A stretch of DNA of 64,000 nt from PALSA-612 sp963846915 (lineage in GTDB: Bacteria > Actinomycetota > Thermoleophilia > Gaiellales > Gaiellaceae): NCBI GenBank assembly GCA_963846915.1, contig CAWJXV010000006.1:128891-192890 (forward strand). The letters are read 5' to 3'. This document shows, in pieces, positions 25,916-33,780 of the stretch. The notes beneath the pieces were generated by a model. It made no database searches and was not told the DNA's origin. It saw nothing but the letters and a program-made list of their open reading frames with translations. The position numbers and the translations under genes are program-made. Position 1 is the first letter of the stretch. The number at the start of each line of letters is the position of its first letter.

Positions 25916-27347
25916 GTGCGCCTCGTCGTCGTCGGGCTCGCGCTGGTCGCGTCCGCCACGCTCGCCGCCTCGGCGGCCGCCGGCGACTGGCTGCAGTTCG
26001 GCTTCGACTCCGCACGCAGCAACGCCTCGAGCGGGTCGACCGGCATCACGGCGGCCAACGTCGGCAGCCTCGTCCGCCAGCAGGTGAAGCTCGACGGCGT
26101 CGCCGACTCGTCGGCCGCCTACCTCCGCGGCGTCAGGGTCGACGGGGCGACGCACGACACGTTCTTCGTCACGACGAGCTACGGCCGCACCTACGCCATC
26201 GACGCGGACTCCGGAGCGATCCTGTGGCAGTTCGTCCCGACCGGAATCGGGAGCTTCGAGCACTCGGCGCAGATCACCGAGTCGTCGCCGCTCGTCGATC
26301 CCGACCGTACGTCGATCTACACGGCGTCGCCGGACGGGAAGATCCACAGGTTGGCGGTGTCGGACGGGTCGGAGACGACGACCGGCAACTGGCCGGCGTC
26401 GGTGACCCTCGATGCGAAACACGAGAAGATCGCCTCCGCGCTCAACCTCTCCGGCAACCTCGTCCTCGTCGCCGTCGGCAGCTACTTCGGCTTCGCGCCG
26501 TACCAGGGGCACGTCGTCGCGCTCGACCGCCGGACAGGGCGCATCGTCCACGTCTTCAACGCGAGCTGCAGCAACCGCTCCGGACTTCTCGACCCGACCA
26601 CCTGCCCCGTCTCCGGGCCGGGGATGTGGGCCCGCGCGGGCGTGGTCGTCGAGCCCGGCAGCGGCCGGCTCCTCGTCGCCACTGCCAACGGGCTGTGGAA
26701 CGGCCGCAACGCCTGGGCGGACAGCGTGCTCGAGCTGAGCCCCGACGCCGGCAAGCTGATCCAGTCCTACACGCCTGCGAACCAGTCCCATCTCGGCCTC
26801 GACGACCTCGACCTCGGGAGCACCGCGCCGGCGATCCTGACCGCGCACGTGGCGCTGCAGGGCGGCAAGGACGGCAAGCTGCGCCTGCTCGACCTCGATC
26901 GGCTGAACGGCAGGACGCGCGCGCCCGGGAAGCTCGGCGGCGAACTGCAGCTCCTGTCCGCACCGAGGGGCAGGGAAGTGCTGACGGCGCCCGCCGTCTG
27001 GCATTCGGGAGGGCGCGTCTGGGCGTTCGTCGCCACGTTCTCCGCCATCGCCGCCTACCACCTGGTCGCCGGCCCGAAGCCGCGGCTGCAGCGGGCGTGG
27101 GAGACGGGGATCGGCGGCTCGAGCCCGATCGTCGCCGGCGGACTGCTCTACGTCTACAGCCCGCTCGACGGGCTCGCTGAACGTCTTCAACCCGAGCTCC
27201 GGCAAGCGGATCGCGCAGCTCGACGCAGGGCTCGGGCACTGGAACTCGCCGATCGTCGCCGACGGCCGGATCGCACTGCCGGAAGGTGACGCCAACCGCC
27301 ACTCCTCGACGAGCGTGCTGGACATCTACAGGCTGCCCGGGCGCTGA
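25916..27347 (+). CDS. Secreted PQQ-type beta-propeller protein (single frameshift)
   Basis: An exported protein of about 476 residues with repeated propeller blades: TTSYGRTYAIDADSGAILWQF, SPDGKIHRLAVSDG, GHVVALDRRTGRIVHVF, LLYVYSPLDGS, and a final NSPIVADGRIALPEG. An N-terminal signal (LVVVGLALVASATLAASAAA) is present. GTG 25916 is preferred over GTG 25901 because GGAGAA lies 8 bp upstream. The frame breaks at 27170-27172, where GGG should be GG; removing one base gives NVFNPSSGKRIAQL and a natural end at TGA 27345-27347. The fold occurs in outer-surface quinoproteins and BamB-like scaffolds, but no cofactor motif is clear. Confidence 0.8.
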
Positions 27348-27383
27348 CTCGTACCCGTGCATGAGCCGCGTTACGATGCCCGC

Positions 27384-27596
27384 GTGCGACTCCGGCGGAT
27401 CAAGCTCCGGTTGCGCCCGCTGAACGAGGCCGAGGCCTACGCGCGTTGTCACGGGCCGCGCGGTGCCGACGTCAAGATCGTCCACCTGGAGCCCAAGCGG
27501 CCCCGCTACGAGATGCCGGTCACCGGCGAGGATCTCCGCCGCTCGTTCGAGGTCAAGCTCGACGAGCGCGAGCCGCACGAGCAAGCGGGCGTTTGA
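27384..27596 (+). CDS. Small conserved hypothetical protein
   Basis: A 70-residue basic protein (RLRRIKLRLRPLNEAEAYAR, GADVKIVHLEPKRPRYEM, TGEDLRRSFEVKLDERE). It has no signal or membrane segment. GTG 27384 removes an unlikely MHEPRYDAR extension from the open frame that begins at 27357. Its stop overlaps the TTG start of the dehydrogenase by 4 bp (TTGA), so the two are co-translated. I do not recognise the family; the arginine- and lysine-rich sequence would suit nucleic-acid or acidic-partner binding, which is speculation. Confidence 0.65.
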   Translation: MRLRRIKLRLRPLNEAEAYARCHGPRGADVKIVHLEPKRPRYEMPVTGEDLRRSFEVKLDEREPHEQAGV

Positions 27597-28507
27597 CGAC
27601 CGAGCCGGGCACGACGCGCGTCGGCTGGATCGGCACCGGCGTGATGGGCCTCTCAATGTGCGGCCACGTCCTCGACGCCGGCTACGACGTCACGGTGCAC
27701 AACCGCACGCGAGACCGAGCTCAGCCGCTGCTGGAGCGGGGCGCGACCTGGGCGGACACGCCCGGCGCCGTCGCGGCCGCGTCGGACGTGGTCTGCTCGA
27801 TCGTGGGCTATCCCGGCGACGTGCGGGAGGTGCTCCTCGGCGACGACGGCGCCCTGAGCGGCGCCGCTGCCGGGTCGGTGCTCGTCGACCTGACGACGAG
27901 CGAACCCTCGCTCGCGGTCGAGATCGCCGGGGCCGCCGCGGCAAAGGGCGTCGCCTCCGTGGACGCACCCGTCTCGGGCGGAGACGTCGGCGCCCGCAAC
28001 GCGACGCTGTCGATCATGGTCGGCGGCGACGAGGAGGCGGTCGAGCGCGTCCGGCCGCTCTTCGAGACGTTCGGCAAGACGATCGTCCGCCAGGGCGGGC
28101 CCGGCGCCGGCCAGCACACGAAGATGGTCAACCAGACGCTGATCGCGGGCGCGATGATCGGCGTCTGCGAGGCGCTGCTCTACGCCTACCGTGCCGGGCT
28201 CGACCTCGAGACCGTGCTCAGCTCCGTCGAGCCGGGCGCGGCAGGCTCATGGTCGTTGACGAACTACGCGCCGCGGATGCTGAGGGGCGACTTCGAGCCC
28301 GGTTTCGTCGTCGAGCACTTCGTCAAGGACATGGGCATCGCCCTCGCCGAGGCGAGGCGGATGAACCTGTCTCTCCCCGGGCTCGCGCTCGTCCAGCAGC
28401 TGTACGTCGCCCTGATGGCCCAGGGGCAGGGTCGCAAGGGAACCCAGTCCCTCATCCTCGCGCTCGCCAGCCTCTCCAACGTGGACTGGTCCGCTCGGTC
28501 GACGTAG
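27593..28507 (+). CDS. NAD(P)-dependent beta-hydroxyacid dehydrogenase (3-hydroxyisobutyrate family)
   Basis: A 304-residue oxidoreductase. The Rossmann motif is RVGWIGTGVMGLSMCGHVL, with the NADP/NAD discriminating segment TVHNRTRDRAQP. The substrate loop is SVDAPVSGGDVGARNATLSIMVGG, and the catalytic lysine lies in GQHTKMVNQ. The C-terminal helical domain is complete. The family covers 3-hydroxyisobutyrate dehydrogenase, tartronate semialdehyde reductase and related imine reductases. The start is TTG 27593, the only start close to the first strand, overlapping the upstream small gene. The last 56 bp overlap a possible small gene on the other strand. Confidence 0.92.
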   Translation: MTTEPGTTRVGWIGTGVMGLSMCGHVLDAGYDVTVHNRTRDRAQPLLERGATWADTPGAVAAASDVVCSIVGYPGDVREVLLGDDGALSGAAAGSVLVDLTTSEPSLAVEIAGAAAAKGVASVDAPVSGGDVGARNATLSIMVGGDEEAVERVRPLFETFGKTIVRQGGPGAGQHTKMVNQTLIAGAMIGVCEALLYAYRAGLDLETVLSSVEPGAAGSWSLTNYAPRMLRGDFEPGFVVEHFVKDMGIALAEARRMNLSLPGLALVQQLYVALMAQGQGRKGTQSLILALASLSNVDWSARST

Positions 28508-28664
28508 CGCACCGGCAGACCCTGTCGCCGAGCTCGCGCCGCTCGAACCGGAGCCCGCAGCGGTGGCACGTCGGCGGGAGGATCTGTGCCCGGACGAGCA
28601 GTCCGCGGAGGAGGACGATCCAGAGCATCGCCCAGGGGACGAGGAGCCAGGGCTGCGTGATCAC
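28452..28664 (-). CDS. Possible small membrane zinc-ribbon protein
   Basis: A 70-residue minus-strand frame with a hydrophobic N-terminus (PWLLVPWAMLWIVLLRGLLV) followed by a short cysteine cluster (PPTCHRCGLRF, then DRVCRC) that could form a zinc ribbon. GTG 28664 is preceded by CGGAAG, a weak ribosome-binding site. It overlaps the 3' end of the dehydrogenase gene by 56 bp. The compact arrangement of one membrane span and four cysteines is unlikely to arise by chance, but the gene is short and unsupported by other evidence. Confidence 0.45.
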   Translation of the reverse strand: MITQPWLLVPWAMLWIVLLRGLLVRAQILPPTCHRCGLRFERRELGDRVCRCATSTERTSPRWRGWRARG

Positions 28665-28751
28665 ACTTCCGCTATCGGCAGCCCGCCGGCGGGTGTTGAG
28701 CGCTGGTGGGGGATCGGCAGGTCGCGGGAGGCGGCTGGCTAGAATGAGCCG

Positions 28752-28997
28752 GTGAGCTGGGTGTTCGTCGGGTTGCTGGCCGGCGCCGTTCTCGTCCTGA
28801 TCGGTGCCGAATGGCCCCGGCTCAGCAACCGGATCGGCATCGAGGAGCGGCTCGAGGCGCGCGAGCGCCGCGCCCGCGCCGACCGCAAGGCGAAGCTCCA
28901 CGTCGTGCGGGACGACTCGGAGGAGTTCGAGGCCAGCGTCCGCCGCGACCTCGACCGGCTGCCGACGATCGAGAAGAAGCCCGATCCGCGCCGCTAA
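28752..28997 (+). CDS. Small single-span membrane protein
   Basis: An 81-residue protein with an N-terminal membrane helix (WVFVGLLAGAVLVLIGAEW), then a highly charged helix with coiled-coil character (IEERLEARERRARADRKAK) and an acidic-basic tail. The start is GTG 28752. It is followed 1 bp after its stop by a terminator hairpin, so it is the end of a transcription unit. No family recognised; topology suggests the charged part is cytoplasmic. Confidence 0.65.
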   Translation: MSWVFVGLLAGAVLVLIGAEWPRLSNRIGIEERLEARERRARADRKAKLHVVRDDSEEFEASVRRDLDRLPTIEKKPDPRR

Positions 28998-28998
28998 G

Positions 28999-29025
28999 CG
29001 TGGGGAAATCCATGGTTCCCCCACG
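28999..29025 (+). terminator. Terminator-like hairpin
   Basis: CGTGGGGAA (28999-29007) pairs with TTCCCCCACG (29016-29025), with one bulged C and an 8-base loop. It begins directly after the stop of the 81-aa gene. The following bases are C-rich rather than T-rich. Confidence 0.5.
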
Positions 29026-29343
29026 AGCCCCCTCCTTTCGCGGGCGCGTGGCGGATCGCAGTAGCGCTCCGGCGAGAGCGCGGTCTCGCCTGCGCGTGCG
29101 ACGTTTGCGCCGCCCGATCCTGCGAGCTGGAACCAGCGCTACCGGTTGACGGCCTCCGGCATCGGGCTCGTCGTCACGCCGAGGACTCACGTCTGGGCCA
29201 GCGTTCGGGAATGTCCGCTGAAGAAGTGACGCTGGATCTGGCGGGAACCGATGAGTTTTCGCTGGCCTGCCAGTCTCTACTGGCGTGCGGATCCGGCACC
29301 GCCCAGAAGTTCTCGCCCTGCCGCAACGACCCCAGGAGGCCGC
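29026..29343 (+). other. Intergenic region before peptidase E
   Basis: About 320 bp without a convincing gene. The only clear signal is the strong ribosome-binding site CAGGAGG at its 3' end. It marks the change from dense core genes to the accessory block that follows. Confidence 0.5.
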
Positions 29344-30045
29344 ATGAAGCTTCTGCTCACGTCCGCTGGCATCAAGAACCCGAGCATCGAGAGCGCACTG
29401 GTCGACCTCCTGGGCAAGCCGATCAGCGAGGCCAGCGCCCTCTGCATTCCCACCGCGATGTACGGCCACCCATGGGTCGGGCCGGGCGTGAAGGCATGGG
29501 AGTTCATCAGCGGACGAGAGCCCAGCTGCCCCATGTGCGAGTTGCGGTGGAAGTCCGTGGGAGTGCTGGAGCTGACCGCGCTGCCCAGCATCGACGAAGA
29601 ACGTTGGGTTCCTTTGGTTCAGGAGACCGATGTCCTGCTGGTCTCAGGTGGCGATGCCTTGTATCTGTGCCACTGGATGAGGGAGTCCGGACTGGCGGAC
29701 CTCTTGCCATCGCTGGACGAAACGGTCTGGGTGGGAATGAGCGCCGGGAGCATGGTCATGACCCCCAGGATCGGGGGGAGCTTCGTCGGCTGGAAGCCGC
29801 CCACCGGCGGCGACAGCACGCTCGGACTCGTCGACTTCTCGATCTTCCCGCACCTGGATAACGAGGATCTACCGCAGAACACGATCGCCGGTGCAGAACA
29901 GTGGGCCGCCGGCTTGTCGGGTCCGGCGTACGCGATCGACGACGAGACCGCCATCAAAGTGGTCGACGACACCGTCGAAGTCGTCACCGAGGGGCACTGG
30001 AAACTGTTTACCCCCCAACACCAGCTCGAGCGCAGTCGGGGGTAA
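29344..30045 (+). CDS. Peptidase E-like (S51) protein
   Basis: A 233-residue protein of the dipeptidase E family, which has a class I glutamine-amidotransferase-like fold. The fold starts with MKLLLTSAGIKN; the strand VLLVSGGDALYL precedes the nucleophile elbow VGMSAGSMVM with Ser133. The C-terminus (GPAYAIDDETAIKVVDDTVEVV) is typical. Members cleave Asp-X dipeptides, but many homologues are uncharacterised. The strong ribosome-binding site AGGAGG 7 bp upstream fixes ATG 29344. It is the only plus-strand gene directly left of the first interspersed repeat, and its base composition is visibly less GC-rich than its neighbours, which suggests transfer. Confidence 0.88.
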   Translation: MKLLLTSAGIKNPSIESALVDLLGKPISEASALCIPTAMYGHPWVGPGVKAWEFISGREPSCPMCELRWKSVGVLELTALPSIDEERWVPLVQETDVLLVSGGDALYLCHWMRESGLADLLPSLDETVWVGMSAGSMVMTPRIGGSFVGWKPPTGGDSTLGLVDFSIFPHLDNEDLPQNTIAGAEQWAAGLSGPAYAIDDETAIKVVDDTVEVVTEGHWKLFTPQHQLERSRG

Positions 30046-30150
30046 TCGGATTGGGAACGGGCCGTCGCGGTGCCCGTGTACCACTCGATGTCCTCTGAAG
30101 CTCGGTCGTCGACGCGTCCTCACGCGAGGAAGCCGCTGCGCCACGGGCGA

Positions 30151-30180
30151 GTAGTCAGGGTAAGGGAACTCTGTAGTTAG
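30151..30180 (+). repeat. Interspersed cassette repeat, copy 1
   Basis: Starts GTAGTCAGGG, centre GGAACTCTG, ends TAGTTAG. One base shorter than the consensus. It lies 50 bp downstream of the stop of the minus-strand cupin gene and 105 bp after the peptidase E stop. Confidence 0.85.
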
Positions 30181-30229
30181 GGAGAGAACCCACGCCTCCC
30201 GGACTGTGCGGGGATGTCCCTTGAAGAAT

Positions 30230-30784
30230 CTAGCTCCAGGGCAGGCGGGACCAGTACGGTGGCCGCTCTCGTCGGAACCGCTCGGCCGTCGCATATGCCT
30301 GCCCAGGATCAGTTGTCTCCTTCTCGACGCTCGCGCCGTAGCGCGCCGCGAGCTCCGACACCGGGTAGCGCACGTCCGGGCCCAAGTGTGCGCCGACCAT
30401 CAGGATCACGCATGGCCCGTCGCCAGCCCCCACGAAGGCGTGCTCCGTCCAGGGCGGCGAGTGGAAGAAGTCCCAGGGTCGGAGGCGTCGCTCCTCACCC
30501 TCGACGAGCAGCCTGCACTCGCCTGCCAGAACGAGGAACGCCTCCTGGTTCGACTCGGCGTGATAGGTGCTGCTCTGGTCCGGCTCGAGAACGGTGATGT
30601 TGATCCCGAGCTGCGCGAACTCGATCGGGGGTTCGCCGTACTCGTTCGCGAACCAGCACGCCGCGCCTCTCGTCTCCGAAGAGAACCACTGGGCATCGCG
30701 CACGTTGACCACGAACCAGCCCTCCGTGACTGGTGCAAGGCCGGAGCCGGAGTCCTCAAGTCGCGCTTCGTCCACGAACCACAT
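30230..30784 (-). CDS. Cupin domain protein
   Basis: A 184-residue protein with one cupin barrel. LGINITVLEPDQSSTYHAESNQEAFLVLAG covers cupin motif 1 with the His/Glu metal ligands, and LRPWDFFHSPPWTEHAFVG is motif 2 with a histidine. The N-terminal part (EGWFVVNVRDAQWF) is a short leader strand seen in sugar-binding or dioxygenase-like cupins. The ATG at 30782-30784 is chosen; the GTG at 30832 would start inside repeat copy 2. No function can be assigned. It forms a single-gene unit bounded by repeat copies 1 and 2. Confidence 0.85.
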   Translation of the reverse strand: MWFVDEARLEDSGSGLAPVTEGWFVVNVRDAQWFSSETRGAACWFANEYGEPPIEFAQLGINITVLEPDQSSTYHAESNQEAFLVLAGECRLLVEGEERRLRPWDFFHSPPWTEHAFVGAGDGPCVILMVGAHLGPDVRYPVSELAARYGASVEKETTDPGQAYATAERFRRERPPYWSRLPWS

Positions 30785-30814
30785 TCTCGCAGCCCACGCG
30801 ATGCGTGCTCGAGC

Positions 30815-30845
30815 GAAGTCAGGAGTAACCACAACTCTGTAGTTA
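30815..30845 (+). repeat. Interspersed cassette repeat, copy 2
   Basis: The most divergent copy: GAAGTCAGGAGTAACC, centre CAACTCTG, end TAGTTA. It can fold into a hairpin, AGTAAC-C-ACA (30824-30833) with TGT-A-GTTACT (30838-30847), loop ACTC. It lies 33 bp after the nucleotidyltransferase stop and 30 bp before the cupin start codon on the minus strand. Confidence 0.8.
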
Positions 30846-30877
30846 CTAGGCAGACGCCGGACACCGACCGCGCAGCA

Positions 30878-31549
30878 TCAGCCGCCCGCGCGGTCGAGGA
30901 GTGTTCTCACGGCTGCGTCGTCGTAGGCGACATGGGCTCCCCGCTCGCGCGCCCACTGTGCGGCGGCTGGCTTCGAGCAGTGGACTCGCTCCTCATGAAA
31001 CCGCCAGATACGACAGGCGGTCAGCGCCACGAGTTCTCGGTCGGGCGCGTCATCCGCGATCGTCTTCCACCTGGTCAAGACGGCGGCTCCGACCTCATCA
31101 ACCCACTCATCCGGAACTGGGCCGATCACGTCCGAGCGGCCGAGTTGGCTGCACACCGAGAACTCGACTAAAAGATTAGCTTCCTCGGTGTCGCGTTCCA
31201 CCTCGAACCGATCGCCGTAGTCCGAGATCCCGAGCGCCAGCTGCGGCCTGCGTCTTGGCCGTGCCGCCACCGCGTACCGCACGACGCGTAGATCGAACTC
31301 GCCTGGCTCCTGGCTCCACGCCTGCTCGACCGCTTCCACGAGCCCGTCGGTTGGTGCGTCGCTCAGCACGAGCAGATCCACGTCACTCTTGCCGGGCTGG
31401 TAGTCGCCCAACGCGAGCGACCCGGTGACGATCACCGTCGCGTCCGGAAGCACAGTCGTGCAGGCCGCTGCCAACCGATCCAGGAGCATCCCAAAAAGAA
31501 GACGTGCCAGGAAGACTCGCCGATCACTCTCTGCTTCCGGATGCGGCAT
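30878..31549 (-). CDS. AadA-like nucleotidyltransferase
   Basis: A 223-residue nucleotidyltransferase resembling aminoglycoside 3''/9-adenylyltransferases. The signature is VTGSLALGDYQPGKSDVDLL, with Gly43-Ser44 and the metal-binding Asp56 and Asp58. The C-terminal helical part has CRIWRFHEERVHCSKPAAAQWA, which matches the AadA pattern with its conserved SK. Real AadA proteins are about 260 residues, so this one is shorter, mainly in the N-terminal and middle parts. Antibiotic resistance is possible but not shown. It starts at ATG 31549, divergent from the YdeI-like gene. Genes of this type are classic integron cassettes. Confidence 0.82.
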   Translation of the reverse strand: MPHPEAESDRRVFLARLLFGMLLDRLAAACTTVLPDATVIVTGSLALGDYQPGKSDVDLLVLSDAPTDGLVEAVEQAWSQEPGEFDLRVVRYAVAARPRRRPQLALGISDYGDRFEVERDTEEANLLVEFSVCSQLGRSDVIGPVPDEWVDEVGAAVLTRWKTIADDAPDRELVALTACRIWRFHEERVHCSKPAAAQWARERGAHVAYDDAAVRTLLDRAGG

Positions 31550-31573
31550 GAGTGGTCCTGCCAGACTGGGATC

Positions 31574-32161
31574 GTGGCGGACACGGCGGAGTTAGTCGTT
31601 CGCGATGCTGCACGTTGGCGCGCCTGGCTGGCGAAGCATCATGAGTCGCCGGTTGGCGTGTGGCTGGTGCTGGCCAAAAAAGGGACGGTCGAACCGACCG
31701 GTCTCAACCACGATCAAGCCCTTGAGGAAGCACTCTGCCATGGCTGGATCGACGGCCAGCTCCGCCGCCGCGACTCCGGCACCTACTTCCAGCGTTTCAG
31801 TCGCCGCCGGCCACGCAGCCGCTGGTCGAGGCGAAACATCGAGCTAGCCGAGCGGTTACTCGCCGAGGGTCGCATGCATCCCGCCGGGATCGTCGAGCTG
31901 GAGCGCGCGAGAGCTGACGGCCGGTCCGAAGCCGCCTACGCCGGCTCTGCCAGCATCGAGGTGCCTCCCGATCTCGAAGCTGCGCTGGCCGCCGAGCCGA
32001 ACGCGCATGAGATGTTCGTGAAGCTAAGCCGCCAAAACCGCTACGCGATCCTCTATCGGATCGGCAACGCCAAGCGGGCCGAGACGCGAGAGCGCCGCAT
32101 CACACACTTTGTCGAGATGCTCACCAGGGGCGAGACCGTCTACCCGCAAGAACGCACCTAA
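31574..32161 (+). CDS. YdeI/OmpD-associated family protein
   Basis: A 195-residue protein of the YdeI family. Key stretches are ARWRAWLAKHHESPVGVWLV, LNHDQALEEALCHGWIDGQLRRRDS, YFQRFSRRRPRSRWSRRN and a C-terminal helical part ending in ITHFVEMLTRGE. The family is linked to antimicrobial-peptide tolerance in some enterobacteria, but the molecular function is unknown. GTG 31574 is chosen because the longer frame from 31541 overlaps the divergent nucleotidyltransferase start. It is the only plus-strand gene between repeat copies 2 and 3. Confidence 0.85.
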   Translation: MADTAELVVRDAARWRAWLAKHHESPVGVWLVLAKKGTVEPTGLNHDQALEEALCHGWIDGQLRRRDSGTYFQRFSRRRPRSRWSRRNIELAERLLAEGRMHPAGIVELERARADGRSEAAYAGSASIEVPPDLEAALAAEPNAHEMFVKLSRQNRYAILYRIGNAKRAETRERRITHFVEMLTRGETVYPQERT

Positions 32162-32167
32162 TCGCCG

Positions 32168-32431
32168 TCAGACCTCAGAACCCATGCCTGCCGCGAGCAT
32201 TCGTCGATGGCCTCCGAGCGCGTTCTCGATCTGAGAGGCTAGATCGTCGATCCAGCTCGGCCATTGCTCTTGGGCTACTTCGTAGCCGAGCAGCTCCGCG
32301 AGCGTGCTGTTCAGCGGTGTCCCGATGAACTCTGCCCCGGGATCATCCTTGATCCGGAGATGCCAATACCTCGCGTCCGCGGTTCGCTCGGCCTCGATCG
32401 TGCGACCATCAGGTAGGCGGTAGTGCGGCAC
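32168..32431 (-). CDS. Small hypothetical protein
   Basis: An 87-residue protein starting at GTG. The N-terminus YRLPDGRTIEAERTADARYW looks like a beta-hairpin followed by LRIKDDPGAEFIGTPLNSTLAELLGY and an acidic helix (WIDDLASQIENALGGH). No membrane segment or known motif is visible. It is convergent with the YdeI-like gene (6 bp between stops) and is the first minus-strand gene after repeat copy 3. I do not recognise it, but the composition is protein-like. Confidence 0.6.
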   Translation of the reverse strand: MPHYRLPDGRTIEAERTADARYWHLRIKDDPGAEFIGTPLNSTLAELLGYEVAQEQWPSWIDDLASQIENALGGHRRMLAAGMGSEV

Positions 32432-32497
32432 GAGACTCCGAATCTAGCGGTCAGGCGAGAGGAGCCACGCCTGCACGAGCGTACTGCCCCTTGGGAA

Positions 32498-32528
32498 GTA
32501 GTCAGGGGTAAACGCAACTCTGTAGTCA
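32498..32528 (+). repeat. Interspersed cassette repeat, copy 3
   Basis: A consensus copy: GTAGTCAGGGGTAAACGC, CAACTCTG, GTAGTCA. The GTAGTCAG at each end forms an 8-bp direct repeat. It is flanked by an imperfect 10-bp inverted repeat, GCGTACTGCC to the left (32480-32489) and GGCAGGACGC to the right (32531-32540). It lies 52 bp after the VOC stop. Confidence 0.88.
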
Positions 32529-32579
32529 GCGGCAGGACGCCGGGGCGGGCGAACGTGCGCGAAGCGAAGCGGCGGCGAG

Positions 32580-32960
32580 CTAGTGCTCGGGTGCGTGACA
32601 GACCGCTTCGACGTTGTGGCCGTCGAGGTCGATCACGTAGCTGCTGTAGTAGGTCTCGTGGTAATGGGGCCGGAGCCCTGGCGCGCCGTTGTTCGTTCCT
32701 CCTGCGTCGAGCGCAGCGGTGTGGAACGCGTCGACCGTCGCTCGATCGGGCGCCGCGAAGGCAAGGTGCAGCGGTGCCGTCGATTCGCCCTGTCTGATGA
32801 AGAAGTCGACGCGTCCTGGCGGTCCCCATCCGATGCCTCCCCACGCCTCAACTTCCTCGACGCCGAACGGTGCGAGCGCCCTGCGGTAGAAGCTCCGGCT
32901 CGCCTCAAGATCCCGAACCGGAAGTGTGAGGTGATCGATGAAGACCTCAGCCTTTGACAT
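32580..32960 (-). CDS. VOC family protein
   Basis: A 126-residue glyoxalase-fold protein. IDHLTLPVRDLEASRSFYRRAL gives the first metal strand, PLHLAFAAPDRATVDAFH the second module, and YYSSYVIDLDGHNVEAVCH the C-terminal strand with a likely Glu ligand. The subgroup with GGTNNGAPGLRPHYHETYYS is widespread and uncharacterised. ATG 32960 is followed at once by SKAEVFIDH. It forms a single-gene unit between repeat copies 3 and 4. Confidence 0.9.
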   Translation of the reverse strand: MSKAEVFIDHLTLPVRDLEASRSFYRRALAPFGVEEVEAWGGIGWGPPGRVDFFIRQGESTAPLHLAFAAPDRATVDAFHTAALDAGGTNNGAPGLRPHYHETYYSSYVIDLDGHNVEAVCHAPEH

Positions 32961-33466
32961 CCTGGTCCGTCTCGATTTGCATTATTTACCAGAGCGTTCG
33001 ATCTCTCGGGGTCGAGCAGTACGCCGCGTACTAGCCAAGCGTCGACGCCGCGAGCGTGCCGTCCTGCGTAGTCAGGGGTAAACGCAACTCCGTAGTCGCC
33101 GAGAAGATCGGCTGAAGGCTCCGGCCAGGGCCGAGCCGCAATGATTTTCGGAGGCCGGCGTAGCCACCTCTGCTGAGTACGCGCACCCCAATGGCCGGTC
33201 CTGGCAGAGCATGGCATTTCATCAGCCGGCAGGAGCCTGGGCCGGGGCTCGGGAAGCTCGTGCCGGGCCCAGAGGAGGCCGGTCAACGTCACGGGGACGG
33301 TGGCGAGCCAGATGATCACCCCGCTGGCCAGGACCCACGGCGTAGATCCGAACGCCCGCGCAATGAGGCCCGCGATGGCGACGGCAAGTACGAGGTACCC
33401 CATGCGAAGGGCCCAGACGGCCATCCTCCAGTGTCCGTTGTGCTGTAGCTCCGGCGGCTCCTCCAT
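32633..33466 (-). CDS. Small membrane protein, C-terminus probably aberrant
   Basis: The first 80 residues from ATG 33466 look real: MEEPPELQHNGHWRMAVWAL followed by two hydrophobic segments (MGYLVLAVAIAGLIARAF and WVLASGVIIWLATVPVTLTG), then ARHELPEPRP. Beyond that the frame runs as arginine-rich sequence through repeat copy 4 and then overlaps the VOC gene on the same strand for 328 bp, which is not credible. A frameshift or lost stop codon near 33230-33240 is likely, so the true product is probably about 100 residues. Function unknown. It occupies the unit between repeat copies 4 and 5. Confidence 0.4.
   Translation of the reverse strand: MEEPPELQHNGHWRMAVWALRMGYLVLAVAIAGLIARAFGSTPWVLASGVIIWLATVPVTLTGLLWARHELPEPRPRLLPADEMPCSARTGHWGARTQQRWLRRPPKIIAARPWPEPSADLLGDYGVAFTPDYAGRHARGVDAWLVRGVLLDPERSNALVNNANRDGPGCQRLRSSSITSHFRFGILRRAGASTAGRSHRSASRKLRRGEASDGDRQDASTSSSDRANRRHRCTLPSRRPIERRSTRSTPLRSTQEERTTARQGSGPITTRPTTAAT
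33068..33097 (+). repeat. Interspersed cassette repeat, copy 4
   Basis: GTAGTCAGGGGTAAACGC, CAACTCCG, GTAGTC. Only one base in the core differs from copy 3 (T to C). It lies between the VOC gene and the small membrane protein gene. Confidence 0.88.
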
Positions 33467-33531
33467 GCCAGGAATCTCGTACGGGGGCACAGTTCCGCGA
33501 TCCCTGCGCGAGCTCACGTACGCTTGCGGGG

Positions 33532-33762
33532 ATGCCGAGCCTCTCTATCCCCACCTATCACAGCTGAGCGATCGATCACACCGAGCGTGTCTCGGTGGCG
33601 CTGCAAAAACAGGAACTGTGGCGGCAGCTGCGCGATGCCGAAGCCGTGTTGCCTCGGCCGCGCCGGCCGCGCCGGGGCCGCCGTTGGCTCATCGGTAGAA
33701 CCGCAAGCGCTCCCGCATCCAGGAACTGGGCGCCTCAACCGGACAGCACAGCATCACGGTGA
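33532..33762 (+). pseudogene. Possible small gene remnant with in-frame TGA
   Basis: A plus-strand frame begins MPSLSIPTYHS, meets TGA at 33565-33567, then continues as a protein-like stretch (AIDHTERVSVALQKQELWRQ) ending in arginine-rich sequence at 33760-33762. GTG 33595 could start a 55-residue remnant. The helical QKQELWRQLRDAEAV part is the only persuasive segment. It may be a decayed cassette gene; evidence is weak. Confidence 0.25.
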
Positions 33763-33780
33763 GCGCTGCGGCCTGGGCGA

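Noticed and set aside
25003..27180. A 725-residue plus-strand frame
   Set aside because: It runs antisense to the SPFH gene and out of frame through the beta-propeller gene; no domain is present.
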